From the NCBI GenBank assembly GCA_020024395.1, contig JAHHTV010000085.1, positions 1 through 6,617 of the forward strand: DNA of 6,617 bases, read 5' to 3'. Numbering within the stretch: position 1 is the first letter of the stretch; every line of letters begins with the position of its first letter. The position numbers and the translations under genes are program-made. Below are positions 1 through 6,551 of this stretch, in pieces. The notes below the pieces were generated by a model. The model made no database searches, had not been told where the DNA came from, and was given only the letters and a program-made list of their open reading frames with translations. This DNA is from Anaerotignum sp. Lineage in GTDB: Bacteria > Bacillota > Clostridia > Lachnospirales > Anaerotignaceae.

Positions 1-133
1 CTGTAAAATCAAAATACATTATTTTCTAAAAAAAGCCCTCAAATTGATTTGTATGCAAACTATTTGCGTCCAAAATCCTTGTTCATCACTAGAATTTGTT
101 AAATATTCTGCAAATTTTTCATACTTTTATGAC
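1..133. other. AT-rich intergenic edge with no supported gene
   Basis: This stretch lies downstream of the patatin terminator. The only ATG-initiated frames noticed on the minus strand are of fewer than ten codons and have no ribosome binding site. Two small perfect palindromes are present (40-51 and 55-67, five-base arms each), but in sequence this AT-rich they are expected by chance. No pair of -35 and -10 boxes with acceptable spacing was found for a further minus-strand gene to the left. It is best read as plain intergenic DNA cut by the window edge. Confidence 0.6.
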
Positions 134-177
134 AAATAAAAAAGATGGCTGTTTTTTCTTTAACAACCATCTTTTTT
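134..177 (-). terminator. Rho-independent terminator of the four-gene operon
   Basis: Arms 138-153 and 162-177 are 16 bases each around an 8-base loop. They match everywhere except at 149/166. Read as minus-strand RNA that position is a G-U wobble, while as plus-strand RNA it is a C-A mismatch, so the structure is better formed in the minus direction, which is that of the genes. The 3' arm ends in six U, followed by A and three more U. The hairpin begins two bases after the patatin stop codon (180-182), as expected for the end of the transcript. Confidence 0.9.
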
Positions 178-179
178 GA

Positions 180-1271
180 TTATACATTTCTTTTTTGTCC
201 AATTTCTTCCAAAAGCTGTTTTTCTGTTCTTACACAAAATGGAGAAATTTCTGCTTCTTCTGCCATATCCTCCAGCCATGCCCAAAGCAATTCTTGATAA
301 GACTCTTTTGCTTTTTTCTTTTTTGCCAAATGGGGCAACCGCTGCTCATTGATTTCTTTCAAAGAAATTTCTTTTCCTTTTCCTGCCGCTATCCGCTGTA
401 CCAAAGCCACCAATGCTGCATAACATTCTGCCTCATTCCATTGGCTATCAATATAATACCGTTTTCCTTTTAAGCCATACAGCACACGCAAACCATCATA
501 ATACCCTAGCCGCATATCTTTTTTACTTTGTTCTTTATCAAATTGCAACATATTTGCCAGCTTTTCATTTGGTGCCACAACCGTCACATTTGCATCATCT
601 GGAATTTTCACTTTTCTTTCCCAACCAAAACCATATATTCGTATGGCAATAATATCTTTATACCCTCTTTCCAACAAACAATCTATTGGAATTACATTGT
701 GTATGCCACCATCGGCATAATATTTCCCACCCAAAGGTTGTTGTTTGAAAGCTGGAAAATAGGCACTTGCCAACAACATATCATACAGTGCTTTATCATC
801 CAATGTTTTTGCATCCAAATCCAATGACTTTTTATCACTCAAAGAATATGTCACCAAATACAAATCCACATCTGATTGGCGAATGATTTCTGCATCTACT
901 GTTTGCTGCAACAGTTTTTGTAAAGGTGTACTATCAAAACCTTTGTTTTTTAGCACTTCTGCCATATCTTTCAAAAAAGCAGGAATATCACCCAAAGCCA
1001 TATCTTTATCAAAAAAAGCCTTCATTTTTTCATCATCTACATCAATCACCTGTGAAAATGTGATATTCTCCCAAAGGTGTACTGCTTTTTGCAAATCCTG
1101 CATCGCCATCAATGCCCCATTCAATGCACCCACAGAAGCACCCGAAACAGCATTGTATTGCAACCCAACTTCATCAAAAGCCTGCCAAACACCAATTTCA
1201 TAAGCACCCTTTGCACCACCGCCCTCTAAAGCAATGGCATATTTTTTTGACAAATCCAACTGCAATTTCAT
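180..1271 (-). CDS. Patatin-like phospholipase, cytoplasmic, single domain
   Basis: This 363-residue protein is a patatin-family serine lipid acyl hydrolase. These enzymes cleave acyl esters of phospholipids or related lipids with a Ser-Asp dyad. All signature elements are visible: the oxyanion glycine loop GGGAKG at residues 17-22, the nucleophile elbow G44-A-S46-V-G48, and the D187-G-G motif supplying the catalytic Asp. There is no signal peptide or membrane segment, so the protein should be cytosolic and act on the inner face of the membrane. The patatin core ends near residue 215-230. The rest is a helical tail with a basic run at 317-320 (KKKK) followed by a Trp-rich, acidic amphipathic-looking helix (about 323-340). 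The start is well supported: an AGAGG ribosome binding site overlaps the PBP stop codon, 8 bases before the ATG. It is the last gene of the operon, 11 bases after the PBP. The substrate cannot be told from sequence, and a link to envelope lipid turnover is inferred from the neighbours only. Confidence 0.93.
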   Translation of the reverse strand: MKLQLDLSKKYAIALEGGGAKGAYEIGVWQAFDEVGLQYNAVSGASVGALNGALMAMQDLQKAVHLWENITFSQVIDVDDEKMKAFFDKDMALGDIPAFLKDMAEVLKNKGFDSTPLQKLLQQTVDAEIIRQSDVDLYLVTYSLSDKKSLDLDAKTLDDKALYDMLLASAYFPAFKQQPLGGKYYADGGIHNVIPIDCLLERGYKDIIAIRIYGFGWERKVKIPDDANVTVVAPNEKLANMLQFDKEQSKKDMRLGYYDGLRVLYGLKGKRYYIDSQWNEAECYAALVALVQRIAAGKGKEISLKEINEQRLPHLAKKKKAKESYQELLWAWLEDMAEEAEISPFCVRTEKQLLEEIGQKRNV

Positions 1272-1282
1272 ATCAATCGCCT

Positions 1283-2683
1283 CTATTCTGCTGTTTTTTC
1301 CAATGCCACTTGCAACACTTTGCCAGCAATCGGTGTTGCTTTTGCATCACCAATATCTTCCATCACAACTGCAATCGCAACACGGGGATTTTCTGCTGGT
1401 GCATATCCCACAAACCATGAATGGTCATTACCCGTGGCATTTTCTGCTGTTCCTGTTTTTCCTGCAACTGTCACGCCATTCACTTTTGCTGCCTGTCCTG
1501 TACCATTTTCCACAACACCAATCAACATATCTTGTAACAATGCAATTTCTTCTGCTGTACCAATCTGTATCAATTTTTCTGGTACCGTATTCTTTCCAAT
1601 ACTGCCATTTGGATATTGTACATGGTCTATCATATATGGTCGCATCATCATGCCATCATTGGCTACCGCAGAAATCATCATTGCCATATATAAAGGAGAA
1701 ACACTCGTTTTTCCTTGTCCAATTCCTGTTTCCACCAATTCACTTTCTGTTGCGTTTTTGTTCAAATACATCACACTTTTGCTGTATGCCACATCAAAAT
1801 CATAATCCATTTCTAAACCACAACGTTTCATCACATCACTCATATTTTTGGAACCAATTTCTTTTGCCAATGTTGCAAAATAGCAGTTGCAAGAAACCTC
1901 CATTGCTTTATGCATATCCACTGTGCCATGTGCTTTATTATTGTAACAATGTATCACTTTATTTTCAAAATTACTTTCTCCCTTACATTCTACCGTAAAG
2001 TTTTGCCAATTTGGTACATATTCCATTGCTGCCAATGCTGTCACAATTTTAAACGTAGACCCTGGTGGATACAAACCTTGTGTCGCTCGATTAACCAATG
2101 GACTATCTTCATTTTTTGTCAAATTTTCCCATTGTTCTTCCACTTTATTTGGGTCAAAATCTGGATATGCTTGCATTGCCAGTACACGCCCTGTAGATGG
2201 CTCCATCACCACAACTGCACCCTTTGCATTCCCCAGCAAATTCCCTGCAACACTTTGTATATCCATATCAATGGTCAACACAACATCATTTCCCTTCGGG
2301 TCTTCTCCACTAATCATACTAGCAATGCGTTGCTGCAATTCATGATGTACCGACATCAGCGAAAAATTTGCTGCCGCCTCTACACCCGTTTTGCCTACAC
2401 TACTATATCCTGTTACATGTGCTGCCATTCTGGCTCTTTTATATTCTCTTTCATAACTGCCATCATCTTGTAAAACGCTTGTTGCCAACAATTCTCCATT
2501 TTTGTCTAAAATATCACCTCTTTGTATTCCTTCCATATCATTTCTCATACGAATGTTATACGCATTAGAAGAAATTTCTTGTCTGTCCGTAATAACCAAT
2601 TTGCCCAAATACCCCAAAAGTAGAAAAAAGCACAACGCCAATAACCAAAACACTCGTCTGACACTTTTTTTCATATTATGCAT
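1283..2683 (-). CDS. Class B penicillin-binding protein, PbpA-like transpeptidase
   Basis: This 466-residue D,D-transpeptidase crosslinks peptidoglycan stem peptides outside the membrane and is the target of beta-lactams. It has a basic N-terminus, one membrane anchor (about residues 11-31), a short juxtamembrane region with the class B RGDILDKNG motif (55-63), and the transpeptidase domain from about 150 onwards. The three active-site motifs are intact: S209-T-F-K212 with the acylated serine, S264-C-N266, and K409-T-G-T412. At 466 residues with only about 120 between anchor and catalytic domain, it lacks the large pedestal of E. coli PBP2 or PBP3. The pattern, including the MEPSTGRVLAM and NRATQGLYPPGST stretches, resembles actinobacterial PbpA. 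The chosen start follows AAGGAGG at a spacing of 8 and overlaps the end of the SEDS gene by 8 bases. An upstream TTG at 2752 and the next ATG (2674) lack a properly placed binding site. It is the expected crosslinking partner of the preceding glycosyltransferase. Confidence 0.95.
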   Translation of the reverse strand: MHNMKKSVRRVFWLLALCFFLLLGYLGKLVITDRQEISSNAYNIRMRNDMEGIQRGDILDKNGELLATSVLQDDGSYEREYKRARMAAHVTGYSSVGKTGVEAAANFSLMSVHHELQQRIASMISGEDPKGNDVVLTIDMDIQSVAGNLLGNAKGAVVVMEPSTGRVLAMQAYPDFDPNKVEEQWENLTKNEDSPLVNRATQGLYPPGSTFKIVTALAAMEYVPNWQNFTVECKGESNFENKVIHCYNNKAHGTVDMHKAMEVSCNCYFATLAKEIGSKNMSDVMKRCGLEMDYDFDVAYSKSVMYLNKNATESELVETGIGQGKTSVSPLYMAMMISAVANDGMMMRPYMIDHVQYPNGSIGKNTVPEKLIQIGTAEEIALLQDMLIGVVENGTGQAAKVNGVTVAGKTGTAENATGNDHSWFVGYAPAENPRVAIAVVMEDIGDAKATPIAGKVLQVALEKTAE

Positions 2684-4031
2684 CAGCGTTGCCTCCTTCC
2701 GCAATTTGGCTATGTTGTTCGCAGTATACACAAACCCATTGCAATATACCAATCATCATCAAGCTCACCATCACAGATGTACCACCATAGCTCACCAAAG
2801 GCAGTGTCACACCTGTCAATGGAATAAATTTAATCACGCCACCAATAATCACAAATGCTTGAAAACACAACATCACAATGATACCCACTGCCAACAAGCT
2901 GTAATATCTTCTACCACAATCCAGCGTAATACGAATACCACGATACAAAAGCATAATAAAAATACAAATCACACCTGCACCAAACAACACACCAAATTCT
3001 TCGCAAATTGCTGCAAAAATGCAATCACTTTCCACAACCGGTATACTGTTTGGCATACCTTTTGTCAAGCCACTGCCAAGCAAACCATATGTGGTAATGG
3101 CAAACAACGCTGTCACAATTTGGTATCCACCATGGTCAATATCCGCCCATGGATTTTGCCAAGCTGCCACTCTCACACGCACATGAGAAAATAAACGATA
3201 CGCAATCATCGCTGCACCACTTGCCGCCCCCATACCTGCAAAAAACAATATTTCATTTGATGTTGCAATATATAGCATTACCATATATGTCATAAAAAAT
3301 ATCAATGCTGCACCCAAATCTTTTTGCAACACCAAAAGCATTACCACACCTGCACTCAATATCCCTGTTGTCAAAAATGACCGCCATTCCACACGTTTTC
3401 TAAATACACTTGCCAGATAAAATACAAACAAAAATTTTGCCAATTCTGATGGCTGAAATGTAATACCAGCAATATTCAGCCAGTTTCTGGAGCCATATTG
3501 CTCAATACCAAAAATTTGTGTAGACAACAAAAGACCATAACAAACGATAATATATGCCCATTCAAATATTTCAAATCTTGGTATCAACCGCAACAAATAT
3601 GGCAACACCAACATACCACAAAGCCCAACCACAAACCATAGCAACTGTTTTTGTGCAGATGTAGGCGAAAGCCTTTGCAACATAATCAAACTCACATCTA
3701 TCAAAAATAACATACCTGTCCATATCAATGGACACCCTTCATAATAAAAACGGTCTAAAAGCTGTACAGCAACCAATAAAAATGCCAAAGATACTGCACC
3801 AAAAAGCAATACTTGCCATGCAAATAAATGCGTTTCCCGATTATATGACAATATCAAAAACGCCACCAAATGCATAATCACAATCAGCCGTCGTTGCACA
3901 GATATTGCATGATATGGGCTGCCCAAAAATCCACCTTGTTCATAAGCAATATATACAATCGCTTCCCATAAATACAACCCAATCAAAAATACAAACACAT
4001 ATCTGCTCAGCATGATAATCAAATCAAACAT
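2676..4031 (-). CDS. SEDS peptidoglycan glycosyltransferase (RodA/FtsW/SpoVE family)
   Basis: This 451-residue polytopic membrane protein polymerises lipid II into glycan strands together with a cognate class B PBP. Hydrophobic segments run through the whole protein (about a dozen; the first at about 3-29, the last at about 408-437). SEDS family motifs occur in order: NWLNIAGITFQPSELAK (183-199); QKDLG (236-240), whose Asp238 aligns with the essential catalytic Asp of RodA; the RVAAWQNPWAD region (288-297); SDCIFAAICEEFG (335-347); and PLTGVTLPLVSYGGTS (404-419). The first conserved motif lies some 75 residues later than in E. coli RodA, so there are two or three additional N-terminal membrane segments, as in actinobacterial RodA. 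The start at 4031 has GGAG 7 bases upstream, inside the end of the U32 gene, and follows its stop by 4 bases. A longer reading from a GTG at 4082 has no binding site. It is adjacent to and overlaps the PBP gene. Sequence alone does not settle whether it serves elongation, division or sporulation; RodA-like is my preference because of the partner. Confidence 0.94.
   Translation of the reverse strand: MFDLIIMLSRYVFVFLIGLYLWEAIVYIAYEQGGFLGSPYHAISVQRRLIVIMHLVAFLILSYNRETHLFAWQVLLFGAVSLAFLLVAVQLLDRFYYEGCPLIWTGMLFLIDVSLIMLQRLSPTSAQKQLLWFVVGLCGMLVLPYLLRLIPRFEIFEWAYIIVCYGLLLSTQIFGIEQYGSRNWLNIAGITFQPSELAKFLFVFYLASVFRKRVEWRSFLTTGILSAGVVMLLVLQKDLGAALIFFMTYMVMLYIATSNEILFFAGMGAASGAAMIAYRLFSHVRVRVAAWQNPWADIDHGGYQIVTALFAITTYGLLGSGLTKGMPNSIPVVESDCIFAAICEEFGVLFGAGVICIFIMLLYRGIRITLDCGRRYYSLLAVGIIVMLCFQAFVIIGGVIKFIPLTGVTLPLVSYGGTSVMVSLMMIGILQWVCVYCEQHSQIAEGGNADA
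2692..2698 (-). promoter_or_regulatory. Ribosome binding site of the PBP, inside the SEDS gene
   Basis: Minus-strand AAGGAGG, 8 bases before the ATG at 2683. It falls in the last codons of the SEDS gene, whose stop codon (2676-2678) lies just beyond the PBP start. Ribosomes ending the first gene sit directly on this site, which favours coupled translation of the polymerase and crosslinker. Confidence 0.88.
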
Positions 4032-4035
4032 ATGC

Positions 4036-6459
4036 TCACTCCACTCCACGGAAGAAATGTCCTTTTGTACTGCCTTTTTCACTCATTTGCTGTAATAAGG
4101 ACTTTGTTTCTGCACTGCAATTTGCAGTATTTTTTGTCATTTCGCTATATGCTTTTACAATGCGTTCCACACGGGCAGGGCCTTCTTTTGTGAATTGTAA
4201 ACGCACACTACCCACTGCATTTTCCAATATTTCATCATAAAATTTCAATGTAAACAATGGTTTCCCATTCAATATGGAACAAACACAACGTTCACAATCT
4301 GTCATCAATGGAAATTTTTCGCCTTTTCTGTCACGCAAAAAATACAATTCTTCACGAAAACGTTCTTTGCAGTATAAACCACTGTGTTTACCACCTGCAA
4401 AATTCCCAATCGGACATTGTTGCGTTACCATCAATGGCAAATAGCCATATACCACCATTTCACAATCTTTATCTGCCATTTTTGAAATCTCTTGTAAATT
4501 ATTTTCCACAGAAAGACAAATTTTATCCGCTCCTTGTTCTTTCCAGAACAATACCGTTTCTCTATTGACTACATTCAAATTGTAATCTGTCACAATTTGT
4601 TTGCCTGATTGTTTCACAGCTGCCAACTGTCCAGCCGCTCTCACCAAAAAACCATCTATTTCGCTTTTCAAATATTTTTTCAAATATTCTCTATCTTCTT
4701 TACGTCCTCTGTCCACACGAGGTAACGCCACAAAACATTTCACATCATATTTTTTGCATTTTGCAATTACTTTCTCCAAATTTTCTGCCAATTCTTCTCC
4801 AGACTCCACATATATCATACAAACTCCATTTTGTTTCACAGCCGCTTCAAATTGTTCCAAATTACTCACCAAAACAGTCAACTGTTTTTTTAATTGTTTT
4901 GGTTCTTTGGCAACATGAATTTTCATATCTTGTTGTTTGATATTTCTTTTTGATTTCTTTTTCATTGCCTCTTGCAATTTTTCTGTTGCTTCTCTGCGTA
5001 GTGCATTCAACCCACTAATGCTCACATACACATTGCCCGTTGTTTGTATATCCAAATCAGTCAAAACAAAAGGGGTTGTACCCATTTTTTCTATTTGCTG
5101 TTTTAATTTTTCAACAGCTGTTGGTTGATTTTGTGCTTGTTCTACCACATCGCCTTTCACATAAACACTGTTTCCGCCATTTTCCCAAAGCTGTAATACC
5201 AAGTGTTCGCCTACATTTGCTTTTAATATACCATATATTGGCAGTTTTCTTGTTTCTTTTTCCCACGTTTTTTGCAAAGTATCATGCAGTGCTTTGCCAT
5301 AGGTACGATACACCACATCATTTTTCTGTATATCACCTTCTAATGTCAATGTGATAACTTCACCAGCTTTGGAATGTTTTGTCACCTGACAACCCACATG
5401 TGGTTCTGTCTGTGTCCAAATTTCGATACCATCTCCAGGTACCAGTGGCTCTCTGGTACGAATCACAACTTTTTTATGTTGTGGCAAATATTTATCCACA
5501 ATTCCCACTTTCAATCCCCAAGTTTTTGGACGTTCTATGCTCATCATATCCAAACCACCAGCAGATGTATAATATCCTTCTGTAAAACCGCCACGATTGA
5601 ATAATTGCAACAATTCTTTCATATCTGCTTGTTCCACTTCATATTGTTCTGGATGTTCTGTATACAAGTCAATATATTTTCGATATATTCTTGTCACACC
5701 TGCCACATATTCTGGATTTTTCATTCTACCTTCTATCTTCAATGATGCAATACCTGCATCAATCAGTTGTGGCAATATGGATATGGTTGCAATATCTTTT
5801 GGAGAAAGCAAATGCCCCTCTGCTACTTTGTCATATCCTTTATACAGTGTATAAGGCAACCGACAAGTTTGGGCACATCTGCCACGGTTACCGCTTCTGC
5901 CTCCCAACATACTACTCATAATACACTGCCCAGAATAACAAACACATAACGCCCCATGTATAAATGTTTCCACATCTATTTCTGTATGTTCTGTAATATA
6001 TTTGATTTCGTCCAATGTCAATTCTCTGCTCAACACCACTTTATCAAACCCCTGTGATTGCCAATATTGCACATCTGCCAAAGAATTTGATGTCATTTGT
6101 GTGCTTACGTGGAGCTGAAAATCAGGATAATATTGTTTGACCAATTTTGCTGCTCCTGCATCTTGCAATATCAAAGCATCTACACCCATTTGATATAATT
6201 TCCCCACAAAATCCAAAAAACCTTTCAATTCTTTATCTTTATAAACAGTATTCACTGTCACATACACTTTCACACGATATGCATGACAATAGTCACAAGC
6301 TTGTTCCATCTCCTCCAATGAAAAATTCCCTGCATATTGTCTTGCACTAAATTCTTTTCCACCCATATAAACTGCATCACACCCATTTTGTACTGCCGCT
6401 TTCAAGCTTTCCATAGAGCCAGCAGGTGCCAACAATTCTGGTTTTATTTTACACAGCAT
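4036..6459 (-). CDS. Long U32 family protein with DUF3656-like region (RlhA-related)
   Basis: This 807-residue cytoplasmic protein opens with the U32 N-terminus (LLAPAGS, 9-15) and carries the U32 signature ETFIHGALCVCYSGQC (164-179), then NRGRCAQTC (191-199). Cys172, Cys179, Cys195 and Cys199 are candidate Fe-S ligands by comparison with U32 proteins of known function. A beta-rich segment (about 315-388) follows, then a DUF3656-like region (about 405-498, ending in the family's SGLNALRREA), a lysine-rich linker (500-526), and a C-terminal third (about 527-745) with further conserved-looking cysteines: C682-P-I-G-N, C697, C722, C725 and C727. Members are annotated as peptidases or collagenases, but the characterised relatives RlhA and TrhP take part in RNA hydroxylation, so an RNA-modifying role is more likely than proteolysis; this is inference from family. 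The ATG at 6459 follows AGAAAGGAG with 7 bases of spacing, whereas the upstream ATG at 6489 has no binding site. It is the first gene of the operon. Confidence 0.92.
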   Translation of the reverse strand: MLCKIKPELLAPAGSMESLKAAVQNGCDAVYMGGKEFSARQYAGNFSLEEMEQACDYCHAYRVKVYVTVNTVYKDKELKGFLDFVGKLYQMGVDALILQDAGAAKLVKQYYPDFQLHVSTQMTSNSLADVQYWQSQGFDKVVLSRELTLDEIKYITEHTEIDVETFIHGALCVCYSGQCIMSSMLGGRSGNRGRCAQTCRLPYTLYKGYDKVAEGHLLSPKDIATISILPQLIDAGIASLKIEGRMKNPEYVAGVTRIYRKYIDLYTEHPEQYEVEQADMKELLQLFNRGGFTEGYYTSAGGLDMMSIERPKTWGLKVGIVDKYLPQHKKVVIRTREPLVPGDGIEIWTQTEPHVGCQVTKHSKAGEVITLTLEGDIQKNDVVYRTYGKALHDTLQKTWEKETRKLPIYGILKANVGEHLVLQLWENGGNSVYVKGDVVEQAQNQPTAVEKLKQQIEKMGTTPFVLTDLDIQTTGNVYVSISGLNALRREATEKLQEAMKKKSKRNIKQQDMKIHVAKEPKQLKKQLTVLVSNLEQFEAAVKQNGVCMIYVESGEELAENLEKVIAKCKKYDVKCFVALPRVDRGRKEDREYLKKYLKSEIDGFLVRAAGQLAAVKQSGKQIVTDYNLNVVNRETVLFWKEQGADKICLSVENNLQEISKMADKDCEMVVYGYLPLMVTQQCPIGNFAGGKHSGLYCKERFREELYFLRDRKGEKFPLMTDCERCVCSILNGKPLFTLKFYDEILENAVGSVRLQFTKEGPARVERIVKAYSEMTKNTANCSAETKSLLQQMSEKGSTKGHFFRGVE
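4039..4047 (-). promoter_or_regulatory. Ribosome binding site of the SEDS gene, inside the U32 gene
   Basis: Minus-strand GGAGTGGAG ends directly before the U32 stop codon TGA and 7 bases before the ATG at 4031. The same bases encode the last three residues of the U32 protein (Gly-Val-Glu). This decides for the 451-residue SEDS product over a GTG start at 4082. Confidence 0.83.
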
Positions 6460-6466
6460 AAATCTG

Positions 6467-6475
6467 CTCCTTTCT
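6467..6475 (-). promoter_or_regulatory. Ribosome binding site deciding the U32 start
   Basis: Read on the minus strand this is AGAAAGGAG, followed by 7 bases and the ATG at 6459. It lies inside the longer open frame that could begin at 6489, where no comparable site exists, so it fixes the shorter 807-residue protein. Confidence 0.85.
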
Positions 6476-6490
6476 GTAATTTCTTTCATA

Positions 6491-6541
6491 AATAAAAAAT
6501 AGCAGTTTTTGCACTTTTCAAAAAATACTGCCTGCTATTTT
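6491..6541 (-). terminator. Hairpin with U-tract between upstream gene and operon
   Basis: The outer stem pairs 6496-6505 with 6532-6541 (ten perfect base pairs) around a 26-base loop that can itself partly fold. On the minus strand the 3' arm runs into six U, then A and three more U, which is terminator-like. It begins 10 bases after the stop codon of the gene at the right edge and probably ends that transcript. In plus orientation the tail is interrupted by CC, so the minus reading is better. CTGC occurs twice in tandem (6528-6535), giving GCAG at 6502-6505 two possible partners, so the fold may slip. Confidence 0.72.
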
Positions 6542-6551
6542 CCTATTTTTT

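Noticed and set aside
40..67. Two small palindromes (CAAAT-TG-ATTTG and GCAAA-CTA-TTTGC) as possible operator sites
   Set aside because: Five-base arms in very AT-rich sequence are likely by chance, they have no promoter beside them, and they lie downstream of a terminator with no gene in view.
1234..1998. Plus-strand open frame of 254 codons
   Set aside because: It lies antisense to the PBP and patatin genes, which have full motif sets. Its product is a low-complexity mix of His, Leu, Phe, Ser and Pro with no recognisable domain, as expected from the complement of A-rich coding sequence.
2684..2752. Longer PBP reading from a TTG at 2752
   Set aside because: The added residues are encoded out of frame inside the SEDS C-terminus and would precede the normal basic-plus-hydrophobic anchor. 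The ATG at 2683 has a near-perfect binding site.
2502..3194. Plus-strand open frame of 230 codons
   Set aside because: It is antisense to the SEDS and PBP genes. The Thr/His/Asn/Gln-rich translation is a by-product of minus-strand codon use, and no ribosome binding site or domain supports it.
4032..4082. Longer SEDS reading from a GTG at 4082
   Set aside because: There is no ribosome binding site before the GTG, and the frame would overlap 47 bases of the U32 gene. The ATG at 4031 has GGAG at ideal spacing and begins just before the first membrane segment.
4036..6459. Reading the U32 protein as a secreted collagenase or virulence protease
   Set aside because: It has no signal peptide, and the family name comes from early annotation. 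The characterised relatives with the same cysteine signature act in RNA hydroxylation or related cofactor-dependent reactions.
6460..6489. Longer U32 reading from an ATG at 6489
   Set aside because: It sits directly against the U-tract of the hairpin with no binding site, while the AGAAAGGAG site inside this stretch points to the ATG at 6459, which matches the family's usual N-terminus.
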